A DNA stretch of 64,000 bases from Pseudomonas oryzihabitans (GTDB lineage Bacteria; Pseudomonadota; Gammaproteobacteria; Pseudomonadales; Pseudomonadaceae), in assembly GCF_001518815.1 (NCBI RefSeq), contig NZ_CP013987.1:1777001-1841000 (forward strand). The letters run 5' to 3'. Shown in pieces: positions 32,630-41,504 of the stretch (positions are counted from its first letter, which is position 1; the number at the start of each line of letters is the position of its first letter). A program made the position numbers and the translations under genes. The notes under the pieces were generated by a model, which was not told the DNA's origin, ran no database searches, and saw only the letters and a list, made by a program, of their open reading frames with translations.

Positions 32630-33781
32630 CTACTTGAAGTCCCACTGCATCTGCGCGGGGATGCTGATGTCCCGCGAGGAGTGCACGCAGACGTCCAGGT
32701 AGTCGGTGAAGCGCGGCGGGGCAGCGATGCCTTCGTCGAGCAGGCGCTGATTGTCGAACAGGTAGTTCAGGTCGGCGAAGCCGCCGTACAGCTTGAGCGC
32801 GCGCAGCACCAGGCGCGGATTGGCCGGGCCGATGCGTTCGTTGAAGTCCGCGGCCAGTTCCTTGAGGTCGGCACTGTCCACCTGCCGATAACGATCGCCC
32901 ACCGGGGCATCACCCATGGCACCGGCATAGGCCTCGTCGATCTCGCCAAAGGTGCAGGCGCCCGCATTACCCGCGGAGATGTGGTACAGGCTGTAGCTCA
33001 GCTTGGGCTTCAGTGCCAGTTCCACCAAGGCTTCGGCGCAGTAGTCCACCGGGATGACATCGATCTGTTCATCGAGGCCGCAGGTGAAGCGCTCCAGGGC
33101 GAAGCCCATGCGGAATACCCAGAAGATACTTCCCGAGGCCTTGCAGCCCGAACGGCGGTGGCCCACGACGATGGAGGGGCGCGCCACCACCAGCGGCAGC
33201 AGCGGCAACTCATTGCGCAACTTCAGTTCGATGGCCGCCTTGGACGCGGTGTAGTCCACCAACTGCTGGTCCGGCTCGGGAAAGTCCCAGGTCTCGGCGA
33301 CCGGCGATTCGCGCTGGGGGCCGCAGGCCATGGCGGTGCTGACATGCAGGAAGCGTTTCAAGCGACGGGACTGGGCGCAGGCCTCGGCCAGGGCGAAGGT
33401 GCCTTCGACATTGACCGGCCAGATCTTGGGATTGCGCGAGAAGGAGGCCACTGCCGCGCAGTTGATGACCTCGTCCAGCGCCAGCAGCTGGGGCCTGGCG
33501 GCCTCGATCCACTGGGTATCGAGCAGATCGCCGCAGAGGATTTGCTCGGGTTGCAGCCGGGCGGCCAGATGTTCGTCGACGTCGTGCATGCGCAGGTTCT
33601 GCAGCAGGCGCTCCAGGCCTTCCGCCTGGGTAGCGGCGCGGACGAGGAATCTCAGGCCTTCGATATGTCCCAGCTCCAACAGGCGCAGGGTGACGGCGCC
33701 GCCGAGAAAGCCGGTGGCTCCGGTGACGAGGATACGGCGCTGCGGGGCGGTGAACTGGATGGAGGAGACGGGAAGCGACAT
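32630..33781 (-). CDS. Stand-alone thioester-reductase / fatty acyl-CoA reductase-like SDR
   Basis: 383 residues from the ATG at 33781; the frame upstream to 33865 is not needed. The NAD(P)-binding ILVTGATGFLGGAVTLRLLE is at the N-terminus, followed by a substrate domain with VEGTFALAEACAQS, LHVSTAMACG and DYTASKAAIEL (Tyr and Lys of the extended SDR site). This is the male-sterility / thioester-reductase pattern, normally fused to synthetases, here free. The substrate is unknown; a long-chain acyl thioester is possible. The gene is monocistronic. Confidence 0.85.
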   Translation of the reverse strand: MSLPVSSIQFTAPQRRILVTGATGFLGGAVTLRLLELGHIEGLRFLVRAATQAEGLERLLQNLRMHDVDEHLAARLQPEQILCGDLLDTQWIEAARPQLLALDEVINCAAVASFSRNPKIWPVNVEGTFALAEACAQSRRLKRFLHVSTAMACGPQRESPVAETWDFPEPDQQLVDYTASKAAIELKLRNELPLLPLVVARPSIVVGHRRSGCKASGSIFWVFRMGFALERFTCGLDEQIDVIPVDYCAEALVELALKPKLSYSLYHISAGNAGACTFGEIDEAYAGAMGDAPVGDRYRQVDSADLKELAADFNERIGPANPRLVLRALKLYGGFADLNYLFDNQRLLDEGIAAPPRFTDYLDVCVHSSRDISIPAQMQWDFK

Positions 33782-33922
33782 TGGGGAGGGCCCTGGTAGG
33801 GTGAACGTGGGCGTAACCTTAAGGTACGTCGCTGAAGGATTTATTAAGGCCGGGGAACCCCTCAAGGCTGGCGTCTTTCTAGATGCTTGCCTTTACCGAC
33901 CGATACCTGTCTGGAGACCCCT

Positions 33923-34162
33923 ATGGAACTTCCCGTTCACGACCTGACGACCCTTTTCGAGCAACTGGGCCTGGATTCCGATCCGGCTGCCATCGATGCT
34001 TTCATCGCCAGCCATTCACCGCTGCCTGACGAGGTGAAGGTCTCGGAAGCCGATTTCTGGTCACCGTCGCAAAAGGCGTTCCTGAAGGACGAGATCATGG
34101 AAGATGCCGATTGGGCACCGATCGTCGACGAGCTGAACGTCCGCCTGCATCGCCATGACTAA
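33923..34162 (+). CDS. DUF2789 family protein
   Basis: 79 residues from the ATG at 33923 with GGAGACCCCT upstream. DLTTLFEQLGLDSDPAAIDA, then SHSPLPDEVKVSEADFWSPS and a final helical EDADWAPIVDELNVRL match DUF2789, a small cytoplasmic family widespread in Pseudomonas with no assigned role. It is separated by 61 bases from the next small gene on the same strand. An earlier in-frame start at 33887 is less likely. Confidence 0.9.
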   Translation: MELPVHDLTTLFEQLGLDSDPAAIDAFIASHSPLPDEVKVSEADFWSPSQKAFLKDEIMEDADWAPIVDELNVRLHRHD

Positions 34163-34223
34163 CGTACAGGGCCGAGTCCTTTCGGCTCTGTAGTCCTTCC
34201 CTTTCCGCGTCTGGAGATTTGCC

Positions 34224-34355
34224 ATGAACGCCGTCTATGCCCAGCAGCAGCCGAACGATCCGCCCGTCGCCGACGATGAAGACGAGGTAAGCGAAGAGCA
34301 GCTCGACGAATCCGTCGAGGAAACCTTTCCCGCAAGTGATCCTATTTCGCCCTGA
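34224..34355 (+). CDS. 43-residue acidic protein with LDESVEETFPASDPIS motif
   Basis: A very short frame from the ATG at 34224 (CTGGAGATTTGCC upstream) encodes 43 residues and a TGA at 34353. The C-terminus LDESVEETFPASDPISP is a motif I recognise from small conserved bacterial proteins, where a pattern of LDExLxxTFPASDPxS recurs. The first half is Gln/Pro/Asp rich and probably unstructured. It sits after the DUF2789 gene on the same strand with its own ribosome site. The function is unknown. The motif and start make it credible despite its size. Confidence 0.68.
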   Translation: MNAVYAQQQPNDPPVADDEDEVSEEQLDESVEETFPASDPISP

Positions 34356-34540
34356 TGGATGCCTGGCGCCGTTTCGACGGCGCTGTTCCTACCCCTGATC
34401 CTGCTTTCTTGCACATTCGTCGTGCCACTTCCCTCCGCTGACCAGTCATTCGCCTTGTGACTGCTAAGGTGACCGCGTCGCATGCGCACTGCGACGGGGC
34501 ACGGAAGCGGCCCAATGGATCGTTCATCGCAGGGAATCCC

Positions 34541-35530
34541 ATGATCAAGACCTTTCTCGCCACCCTGGCCGGGTCGTTGCTCGCGCTGGCCGCGCCGCTG
34601 GCCGTCGCCGACCCCATCGTCATCAAGTTCGCCCATGTGGTCACGGACGACACGCCCAAGGGGCGCGGTGCGTTGCAGTTCCAGAAGCTGGTGCAGGAGC
34701 GTCTGGCCGGCAAGGTCAAGGTCGAGGTCTATCCCAGCTCCACCCTGGTAGGCGACGCCGACGAACTGGAGGCCTTGCGCAGCAACCGGGTGCAGATGCT
34801 GGCCCCTTCGGTCTCCAAGCTGAATGCGTTGTCCAAGGCGCTCAGGGTCTACGATCTCCCCTATCTGTTCGACAACCTGGAGGCGGTCAAGCGCTTCCAG
34901 CGCCGTGACAAGAGCCGTGAACTGCTGGGCAGCCTGGTCACCCACGGCATCACCGGGTTGGCCTATTGGAACAACGGTGGCCGTCAGCTTTCCGCCACGC
35001 GGGAAATCCACGCGCCTGCCGATCTCAAGGGCCTGACCTTCCGCGTCGAATCTTCCGAAGTCCTCGCCGCCTACTACCAGCAGCTGGGCGCCGAGGCGGT
35101 CCAGCTGCCGTTCGCCCAGGTCTACGACGCCTTGCGGACCGGCAAGGTGCAAGGCGCGGAGAATCCCTGGTCGAACCTGCTGGGGCAGAAGATCAACACC
35201 GTGCAGCCCTACATCGTCGAGGACAATCACAGCTTCTTGACCTATATGCTCATTACCAACACCAGCTTCTGGAACGCTCTGCCCTTCGAGATCCGTAGCG
35301 ACTTGGAGGCGATCCTCGACGAGGTGACCCAGTCCGTGAACCGCGATGCGGAGGGCATCAACGCCAAGGCCCGCGAGCGGGTGACGGCATCCGGCACCAG
35401 CAAGATCCTGGTGCCAACGCCCGCCGAGCGCGAGGCCTGGCGCGCCGCCGTAATGCCCCTGATCAAGAAATACGAGGGCGAGGTGGGCAGCGACGTCCTG
35501 CGGGCTGCCGAGGCGGCCAATCGGCGCTGA
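34541..35530 (+). CDS. dctP: TRAP dicarboxylate-type transporter substrate-binding protein
   Basis: 329 residues from the ATG at 34541. Signal peptide ends near LAAPLAVADP. The mature protein shows the DctP-family path IVIKFAHVVTDDTPKGRGAL, VEVYPSSTLVGDADELEALR, and the ligand-binding region TFRVESSEVLAAYYQQLGA followed by PFAQVYDALRTGKVQGAENP. It should capture a carboxylate in the periplasm. No DctQ or DctM membrane subunit is adjacent, so it is an orphan here; its partners may be elsewhere. It starts 185 bases after the 43-residue gene. Confidence 0.9.
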   Translation: MIKTFLATLAGSLLALAAPLAVADPIVIKFAHVVTDDTPKGRGALQFQKLVQERLAGKVKVEVYPSSTLVGDADELEALRSNRVQMLAPSVSKLNALSKALRVYDLPYLFDNLEAVKRFQRRDKSRELLGSLVTHGITGLAYWNNGGRQLSATREIHAPADLKGLTFRVESSEVLAAYYQQLGAEAVQLPFAQVYDALRTGKVQGAENPWSNLLGQKINTVQPYIVEDNHSFLTYMLITNTSFWNALPFEIRSDLEAILDEVTQSVNRDAEGINAKARERVTASGTSKILVPTPAEREAWRAAVMPLIKKYEGEVGSDVLRAAEAANRR

Positions 35531-35602
35531 GATTGCACGGGCGTCCACTCTGGATTTGCGGCAAACTGGCACGGCGTCATCCCGACAACAAGAGGAATAG
35601 CC

Positions 35603-36724
35603 GTGCAGCACGCGGTCATCAGCGGTAGTGGGCTCTATACGCCGCCCGAAAGCATTTCCAACGACGAACTGGTCGCGTCGTTCAACCAGTGGGCCGGCCA
35701 GTGGAACGCCGAGCATGCCGACGCCATCGCCCAGGGCAGCCTGGCGCCCCAGCCGGAATCCAGCGCCGCCTTCATCGAGAAGGCCTCCGGCATCCGCAGC
35801 CGCCATGTGGTCGACAAGGCGGGCATTCTCGATCCGGCGCGCATGGTGCCGCGCATCCCCGAACGGACCAATGACGAACCCTCGATCCTCTGCGAGATGG
35901 GCGTCGCTGCGGCCCGCGAAGCCCTGGAACGAGCGGGACGTACCGCCGCCGACATCGACGGTGTCATCGTTGCCTGCTCCAATCTGCAGCGCCCCTATCC
36001 GGCGGTAGCCATCGAGGTCCAGGCCGCCCTGGGTATCCAGGGCTATGGCTTCGACATGAACGTCGCCTGCTCATCGGCGACCTTTGGCCTGCAGACCGCC
36101 GCCAACGCCGTGCAACTGGGCCAGGCCCGGGCGGTACTGGTGATCGATCCGGAAATCTGCACGGGCCACCTCAACTTCCGTGACCGCGACAGCCACTTCA
36201 TCTTTGGCGATGCCGCCACCGCCCTGGTGGTGGAACGCGCCGACCAGGCCATCTCGGCGCATCGTTTCGAGATCCTGGGCACCAGGCTGTTCACCCAGTT
36301 CTCCAACAACATCCGCAACAACTTCGGCTTCCTCAACCGCGCGGCGGAGGAGGGCATGACCAATCCGGACAAGCTGTTCGTCCAGGAAGGGCGCAAGGTG
36401 TTCAAGGAGGTCTGTCCGCTGGTAGCCGAACTGATCGCCAACCACCTCACCGAGCTGGACATTCCGGTCGAGCGGGTGTCGCGTTTCTGGTTGCACCAGG
36501 CCAACCTGGCGATGAACCACCTCATCGTCAAACGCCTGCTGGGGCGCGAGCCTGAGGCCAACGAGGCGCCGGTCATCCTGGATACCTATGGCAACACCAG
36601 CTCGGCAGGCTCGGTCATCGCGCTGCATCTGCATCATGAGGATCTGGCCAGCGGTAGCCTCGGCGTACTCAGCTCCTTCGGTGCGGGCTACTCCATCGGC
36701 AGCGTGATTCTGCGCAAGGTCTGA
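35603..36724 (+). CDS. Beta-ketoacyl-ACP synthase III homologue
   Basis: 373 residues from a GTG at 35603 with AGGAATAGCC upstream. Catalytic Cys is in NVACSSATFGLQTAA, His in FWLHQANLAMNHL and Asn in DTYGNTSSAGSV, the thiolase-fold triad of FabH-like enzymes. It is longer than housekeeping FabH and resembles the Pseudomonas homologue reported to feed beta-oxidation acyl-CoA into fatty acid synthesis (PA3286 in P. aeruginosa); that equivalence is recalled, not tested. It is monocistronic between dctP and the ParB-like gene. Confidence 0.88.
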   Translation: MQHAVISGSGLYTPPESISNDELVASFNQWAGQWNAEHADAIAQGSLAPQPESSAAFIEKASGIRSRHVVDKAGILDPARMVPRIPERTNDEPSILCEMGVAAAREALERAGRTAADIDGVIVACSNLQRPYPAVAIEVQAALGIQGYGFDMNVACSSATFGLQTAANAVQLGQARAVLVIDPEICTGHLNFRDRDSHFIFGDAATALVVERADQAISAHRFEILGTRLFTQFSNNIRNNFGFLNRAAEEGMTNPDKLFVQEGRKVFKEVCPLVAELIANHLTELDIPVERVSRFWLHQANLAMNHLIVKRLLGREPEANEAPVILDTYGNTSSAGSVIALHLHHEDLASGSLGVLSSFGAGYSIGSVILRKV

Positions 36725-36794
36725 TCGACGGCAGGAGTCTTCCCGGGATGACCGTTGTCGGACCTGGGAAGACATCTTGAGTAAGGGAAACCCC

Positions 36795-37673
36795 GTGCAG
36801 CCAGGAAGCCTGCTCCGGGTACAGCTGCGACAGCTGCGCCCCACCCAGCCCGCGATCGGTCATGACCAGGTGCTGTACAAGCTTGGCAAGTACGCCTGCG
36901 ACCGGCGCAAGCTGTTCGACGACTACTGTGAAGCCAACGGCCAGCACCTGAGTGGTGGATTCCAGCCCAGCACCAGCCTGCGTTCCGCAGGCGATACCCT
37001 GGGCGCCAGGCCGCCCGGAACCTACCCGGACGAAATGAAGACCGTCGTCATAGGGCCGGAGCAGCAGCTCTATCTCACCGACGGCCACCACACCTTTTCC
37101 GCCTTCTGGGAACATCCCGGCGGTGGCCCCGAGACCTGGGTATGGGTCAGGGTCACCGACGATTTCAGTGCGTCCGCGACCATGGCGGAGTTCTGGATTC
37201 GCCTGCTGGATGAACGCAAGGCCTGGCTCAAGGATCCCCAGGGGCGGCCGATCCTGCCCGAACAGCTCCCAGCATCTCTGGGGCTCACCGCCATGGCGGA
37301 CGATCCCTATCGCGCCCTGGTGTATTTCACGCGCCAGATCGGCTACGACAAGCCACGTACTCCAGACGGTCGGGTATTGCCGTCGGAATTCCTGGAGTTC
37401 TACTGGGCCGAATGGCTGCGCATGCTGCTGCCCTTGCAGGGCTACGATCTCGATGATCGCAAGCGTTACGCCAAGCTCGTCGAGCAGGCGGCCAAGTTGA
37501 TGGTGGCGAACCCCGGCATGCTGATCGGCAGTTCGGGGCGTACCGCGCTGGAGATGGGCGGTTACCGAGCGGTGGACAAGAAGGTACTGCGCAAGCTTTC
37601 TGCCAGCGATGGCAAGTTCACCTACCTGCTGGCCGCCCGCGCCCAGCGTGCGGCCCTGTCCCGGGCGATCTAG
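36795..37673 (+). CDS. ParB-like nuclease-domain protein (ParBc_2 type)
   Basis: 292 residues from a GTG at 36795 with AAGGG 7 bases upstream; a TTG 18 bases earlier is less well placed. The N-terminus QLRQLRPTQPAIGHDQVLYK followed by KTVVIGPEQQLYLTDGHHTF is a ParB-like fold as in the ParB-like nuclease / chromosome partitioning-related family, with the DGHHT site. The rest is helical and lacks motifs that I know. It is probably cytoplasmic or, less likely, secreted; no signal peptide is evident. Confidence 0.75.
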   Translation: MQPGSLLRVQLRQLRPTQPAIGHDQVLYKLGKYACDRRKLFDDYCEANGQHLSGGFQPSTSLRSAGDTLGARPPGTYPDEMKTVVIGPEQQLYLTDGHHTFSAFWEHPGGGPETWVWVRVTDDFSASATMAEFWIRLLDERKAWLKDPQGRPILPEQLPASLGLTAMADDPYRALVYFTRQIGYDKPRTPDGRVLPSEFLEFYWAEWLRMLLPLQGYDLDDRKRYAKLVEQAAKLMVANPGMLIGSSGRTALEMGGYRAVDKKVLRKLSASDGKFTYLLAARAQRAALSRAI

Positions 37674-37724
37674 CCGATTCAAGGCATAAGTGTCTGTTAC
37701 TAGCAGCTTTTTTTCTCTTTGGTG

Positions 37725-37753
37725 TTGACAGGGGAGGCCGGGCCTCTTAACAT
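37725..37753 (+). promoter_or_regulatory. Consensus sigma70 promoter of the tRNA array
   Basis: A perfect -35 TTGACA, a 17-base spacer and a -10 TAACAT, followed by a GC-rich discriminator (GCGCACCG), 20 bases before the first tRNA-Ala. The GC-rich discriminator is typical of stringently controlled stable RNA promoters. Confidence 0.85.
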
Positions 37754-37772
37754 GCGCACCGTCCTGACCGAC

Positions 37773-37848
<76 letters not shown>

Positions 37849-37889
37849 AATTTCGATTTCGCCTGCGGGGGAAATCGGTAGAAGGTTTC

Positions 37890-37965
37890 GTCCCCTTCGT
37901 CTAGTGGCCTAGGACACCGCCCTTTCACGGCGGTAACAGGGGTTCGAGTCCCCTAGGGGACGCCA
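37890..37965 (+). tRNA. tRNA-Glu(TTC), copy 1
   Basis: 76 bases with CCA encoded; acceptor GTCCCCT/AGGGGAC, anticodon loop CTTTCAC gives TTC. Confidence 0.97.
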
Positions 37966-38005
37966 TATCAGTCACGTATCCCAGACGTGACAAGATGCTG
38001 TACTT

Positions 38006-38081
<76 letters not shown>

Positions 38082-38115
38082 ATTTAGTGATCCGCAAGGG
38101 TCGCACCAGGGTAAC

Positions 38116-38191
38116 GTCCCCTTCGTCTAGTGGCCTAGGACACCGCCCTTTCACGGCGGTAACAGGGGTTCGAGTCCCCTAGGGGACGCCA
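38116..38191 (+). tRNA. tRNA-Glu(TTC), copy 2
   Basis: Identical to copy 1. Confidence 0.97.
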
Positions 38192-38231
38192 TATCGGTCA
38201 CGTATCCCAGACGTGACAAGATGCTGTACTT

Positions 38232-38307
<76 letters not shown>

Positions 38308-38341
38308 ATTTAGTGATCCGCAAGGGTCGCACCAGGGTAAC

Positions 38342-38417
38342 GTCCCCTTCGTCTAGTGGCCTAGGACACCGCCCTTTCACGGCGGTAACAGGGGTTCGAG
38401 TCCCCTAGGGGACGCCA
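38342..38417 (+). tRNA. tRNA-Glu(TTC), copy 3
   Basis: Identical to copies 1 and 2, 226 bases after copy 2. It is followed by a strong terminator. Confidence 0.97.
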
Positions 38418-38428
38418 CACTCGAAAGA

Positions 38429-38452
38429 AACCGCCTCACGGCGGTTTTTTTT
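38429..38452 (+). terminator. Rho-independent terminator of the tRNA array
   Basis: AACCGCC-TCAC-GGCGGTT stem followed by a run of eight T residues, 12 bases after the last tRNA-Glu. Confidence 0.93.
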
Positions 38453-38550
38453 CGTCCGCACGAAAGCCATTCACCAGGGTCTTTCCCAGGTGCCCGTCAG
38501 GGCATTGATTGTGTTAGACCTGTACGCCGAGTCCAAGCAAGGGGAGTGGG

Positions 38551-39693
38551 ATGATCGTCGAGTATCTCTACAGCCTGGCCCAGGTGTCTGCCGAGCAGTG
38601 GAACGGTTTGCTGGTGGACGACCAGCCCTTTCTGCGGCATGAATTCCTCTCCACCCTGGAAGACAGTGGCAGCCTGGGGCAGGGGACCGGCTGGCAGCCG
38701 GCGCACCAGATCCTCAAGGATGCCCAGGGACAGCTGCTCGCCGCGATGCCGGCCTATCTCAAGGCGCACTCCTATGGCGAATACGTCTTCGACTGGGCTT
38801 GGGCCGATGCCTGCCGCCGAGCCGGGATCGACTACTATCCCAAGCTGCTGGCCGCCGTGCCCTTCTCGCCGGTACAAGGCGCGCGCCTGCTGGGTGAGCC
38901 AGCCGCCTGCGCGACCCTGCTCGACGCCACCACGGGCAGCCTGGCCGGTCTGGAGCTCTCCAGCCTGCACGTCAACTTCACTGACCCCAAGGCCGATGCC
39001 GTGCTGCAGGATCGCGATGGCTGGCTGGCCCGCCTCGGTTGCCAGTTCCACTGGCATAATCGCGGCTACCGCGACTATGGCGATTTTCTCGCAGCCTTGA
39101 CCTCGCGCAAGCGCAAGCAGTTGCGCAAGGAGCGCGATCAGGTTGCTGGCCTGGGGGTGAGTTTCGCGTGGCGCAAAGGCGATGAGTTGAGCGAGGCGGA
39201 GTGGGACTTCGTCTATGCCTGCTATGCCAATACCTATGAGGTGCGCGGCCAGGATCCCTATCTGACGCGCGCCTTCTTCAGCCTGCTGGCGGAACGGCTG
39301 CCCGAGGCCATTCGTGTGGTGCTGGTGCGCCAGGGCAGCCGGCCGGTAGCCATGGCCTTCTACCTGAGAGACGGCGACACCCTCTATGGTCGCTACTGGG
39401 GCTGCCTGCAGGAATTCGACCAGCTGCATTTCGAGACCTGCTTCTACCAGGGCATCGAGTACGCCATCGCCGAAGGACTGCAGCGCTTCGATGCCGGCGC
39501 CCAGGGCGAGCACAAGCTGATTCGCGGCTTCGAACCTACGCTGACCCGTTCCTGGCACTACTTGGTGCATCCGGGGCTCAGAGCGGCCGTGGCCGAGTTT
39601 CTCGATCAGGAGCGAGCAGGGGTCCAGGCTTATGCCCGACAAGCCGCCGAAGCCTTGCCCTACCGCCAGGAGGATGGCGCGGCCTCATGCTGA
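38551..39693 (+). CDS. GNAT-fold / DUF482 (peptidogalycan biosynthesis-like) protein
   Basis: 380 residues from the ATG at 38551 (AAGGGGAGTGGG upstream). Conserved features of the DUF482 family are [17 protein letters not shown] near the start, [30 protein letters not shown] in the middle and [20 protein letters not shown] near the end. The fold is related to Fem/GNAT acyltransferases; the substrate is unknown. It overlaps the ynfA-like gene by 7 bases, so the pair is co-translated. Confidence 0.9.
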   Translation: MIVEYLYSLAQVSAEQWNGLLVDDQPFLRHEFLSTLEDSGSLGQGTGWQPAHQILKDAQGQLLAAMPAYLKAHSYGEYVFDWAWADACRRAGIDYYPKLLAAVPFSPVQGARLLGEPAACATLLDATTGSLAGLELSSLHVNFTDPKADAVLQDRDGWLARLGCQFHWHNRGYRDYGDFLAALTSRKRKQLRKERDQVAGLGVSFAWRKGDELSEAEWDFVYACYANTYEVRGQDPYLTRAFFSLLAERLPEAIRVVLVRQGSRPVAMAFYLRDGDTLYGRYWGCLQEFDQLHFETCFYQGIEYAIAEGLQRFDAGAQGEHKLIRGFEPTLTRSWHYLVHPGLRAAVAEFLDQERAGVQAYARQAAEALPYRQEDGAASC

Positions 39694-40016
39694 ACTATCT
39701 CTGGTTCCTGCTGGCCGCGCTGTTCGAGATCGCGGGCTGCTACGCCTTCTGGCTCTGGCTGCGTCTGGATCGCAGTCCCTGGTGGATAGTCCCGGGTCTC
39801 GCCAGCTTGGTGCTCTTCGCCTTGCTGCTGACCCGTATCGAATCTGCCTACGCCGGTCGCGCCTATGCCGCCTATGGCGGCATCTATGTAGTGGCCTCGC
39901 TGGGTTGGCTGGCGCTGGTCGAGCGCACTCGCCCGACCTGGACGGACCTGGCGGGTGGCTTGCTCTGCGTAGCGGGGGCGCTGGTGATCCTGCTGGCGCC
40001 GCGGGGCAGCGCCTAG
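39687..40016 (+). CDS. YnfA family (UPF0060) membrane protein
   Basis: 109 residues with four predicted transmembrane helices. [20 protein letters not shown] at the start and [20 protein letters not shown] later are the family signatures; YnfA is a small multidrug resistance-like protein of the inner membrane. It begins inside the end of the DUF482 gene. Its specific transport role is unproven in Pseudomonas. The length equals that of the E. coli protein. Confidence 0.94.
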   Translation: MLNYLWFLLAALFEIAGCYAFWLWLRLDRSPWWIVPGLASLVLFALLLTRIESAYAGRAYAAYGGIYVVASLGWLALVERTRPTWTDLAGGLLCVAGALVILLAPRGSA

Positions 40017-40031
40017 GCGGTCGGTAGGACC

Positions 40032-40262
40032 CTAGTCGTCGAGCAGCTCGGGGGGCACATCGCGCCTTAGCACCAGCTGGCACAGAGCACTGTCCGGATC
40101 GAAGAGGATGACGGCTTCGCCGGTTTCCAGGGCGCGCCGGGCGCGCTGGGTGCGGGTCGCCAGGGGCGTTTCGTCACCGTTGTCGGTGCCGTCGCGGGTA
40201 ACGAAGTCTTCCAGCAGGTTGTCGAGGGTGGCGGCAGCGAGCTGGTCGTGGGGGATGATCAT
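40032..40262 (-). CDS. YheU family (UPF0270) protein
   Basis: 76 residues. The start MIIPHDQLAAATLDNLLEDF followed by TRDGTDNGDETPL and GEAVILFDPDS is the YheU pattern along the whole length. It is a small cytoplasmic protein of unknown function found throughout gammaproteobacteria. It is convergent with ynfA and precedes the NAGGN peptidase on the same strand, 54 bases away. Confidence 0.93.
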   Translation of the reverse strand: MIIPHDQLAAATLDNLLEDFVTRDGTDNGDETPLATRTQRARRALETGEAVILFDPDSALCQLVLRRDVPPELLDD

Positions 40263-40316
40263 GGAGAGGTGCCTGGAAAAAGGCGCCCAGGATACCCCAG
40301 GCGCGATAGTCGAACG

Positions 40317-41504
40317 CTATTTGCTGCTGTCGCCGACGACCTCTTCCAGGGGCGGCAGATGCGTCTGGTTGTCCATCTGGGTGTCCTCCGGCAGCAGCTG
40401 ATGACCAAAGCGGTCCAGCGAGCTGTCGGCGGGCTGGGCATCGCTGTCGAACACCGGTGGGCTAAGCATGTAGCCGGTCAGCAGCTGACTGAGCGCCGCC
40501 AGGCTGACGATATGGGTGCGCTCGTAGCCGTGGGTGGCATCGCAGCCAAAGGCGAGCAGGGCGACCCGTACGTCCTGGCCGGAGCTGATCGCCGAGTGGG
40601 CGTCGCTGTAGTAGTAGCGGAACAGGTCGCGCCGGACCGGGATGTCATTGCGTTGCGCCAGGCGTAGCAGGTGCCGCGACAGGTGATAGTCGTAGGGGCC
40701 CGCGGAGTCCTGCATGGCGACGCTGACCCGATGCTCGTCGGACCTCTGACCCGGCGCGACCGGGGCGATGTCGATACCGACGAATTCGCTGACGTCCCAG
40801 GGCAGGGCACCGGCAGCCCCTGAGCCCACTTCTTCGGTGATGGTGAACAGCGGATGGCAGTCGATGGGTGGGGTCTGGCCGGTTTCCTTGAGCATCTTCA
40901 AGGCGGTGAGCAGGGCAGCCACGCCCGCCTTGTCGTCCAGATGGCGCGAGCTGATGTAGCCGCTGTCGGTGAATTCCGGCAGCGGATCGAAGGCGACGAA
41001 GTCGCCGACCTGCACGCCCAGCTGCTCGGTCTCGTGGCGGCTCTTGGTCACGGCATCGAGGCGTAGCTCGATGTGATCCCAGGTCACCGGCATCTTGTCG
41101 ATCTCGGTATTGAAGGCATGGCCGGAGGCCAGGAGCGGCAATACGCTGCCTCTCAGGGTGCCATCGTCAGTGAACAGGCTGACCCGACTGCCTTCAGCGA
41201 AGCGGCTGGACCAGTGGCCCACGGCCGCCAGGCCCAGGCGACCGTTGTCCTTGATCTCGCGGACGATGGCACCAATGGTGTCCAGGTGCGCGGAGACCGC
41301 CCGGTCCGGACTCTCCTTGTGGCCCTTGATGGTGGCGCGGATGGTGCCACGCCGCGTGAGCTCGAAGGGGATGTCGAGTTCGTTGAGCCGCTCGGCGACG
41401 TACATGACGATGGTGTCGGTGAAACCGGTGGGGCTGGGAATCGCCAGCAGGTCCAGCAGGACCTTGCGCAGGTAATCCAGATCCGGTTCAGGCAATCGAT
41501 TCAT
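40317..41504 (-). CDS. NAGGN-system M42-type peptidase
   Basis: 395 residues. An M42/M18-like metallopeptidase with metal ligands in AVSAHLDTIGAI, SSRHLDDKAGVAALLTAL, ITEEVGSGAAG and GCDATHGYERTHIVSL. It is the third gene of the N-acetylglutaminylglutamine amide cluster and overlaps the synthetase stop (ATGA at 41501-41504). In this system it is thought to process or recycle the osmolyte; the activity has not been shown by sequence. It is cytoplasmic. Confidence 0.93.
   Translation of the reverse strand: MNRLPEPDLDYLRKVLLDLLAIPSPTGFTDTIVMYVAERLNELDIPFELTRRGTIRATIKGHKESPDRAVSAHLDTIGAIVREIKDNGRLGLAAVGHWSSRFAEGSRVSLFTDDGTLRGSVLPLLASGHAFNTEIDKMPVTWDHIELRLDAVTKSRHETEQLGVQVGDFVAFDPLPEFTDSGYISSRHLDDKAGVAALLTALKMLKETGQTPPIDCHPLFTITEEVGSGAAGALPWDVSEFVGIDIAPVAPGQRSDEHRVSVAMQDSAGPYDYHLSRHLLRLAQRNDIPVRRDLFRYYYSDAHSAISSGQDVRVALLAFGCDATHGYERTHIVSLAALSQLLTGYMLSPPVFDSDAQPADSSLDRFGHQLLPEDTQMDNQTHLPPLEEVVGDSSK

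Noticed and set aside
34235-35806. 523-codon minus-strand frame
   Set aside because: It is antisense to dctP and the start of the KAS III gene; it crosses two well-supported genes.
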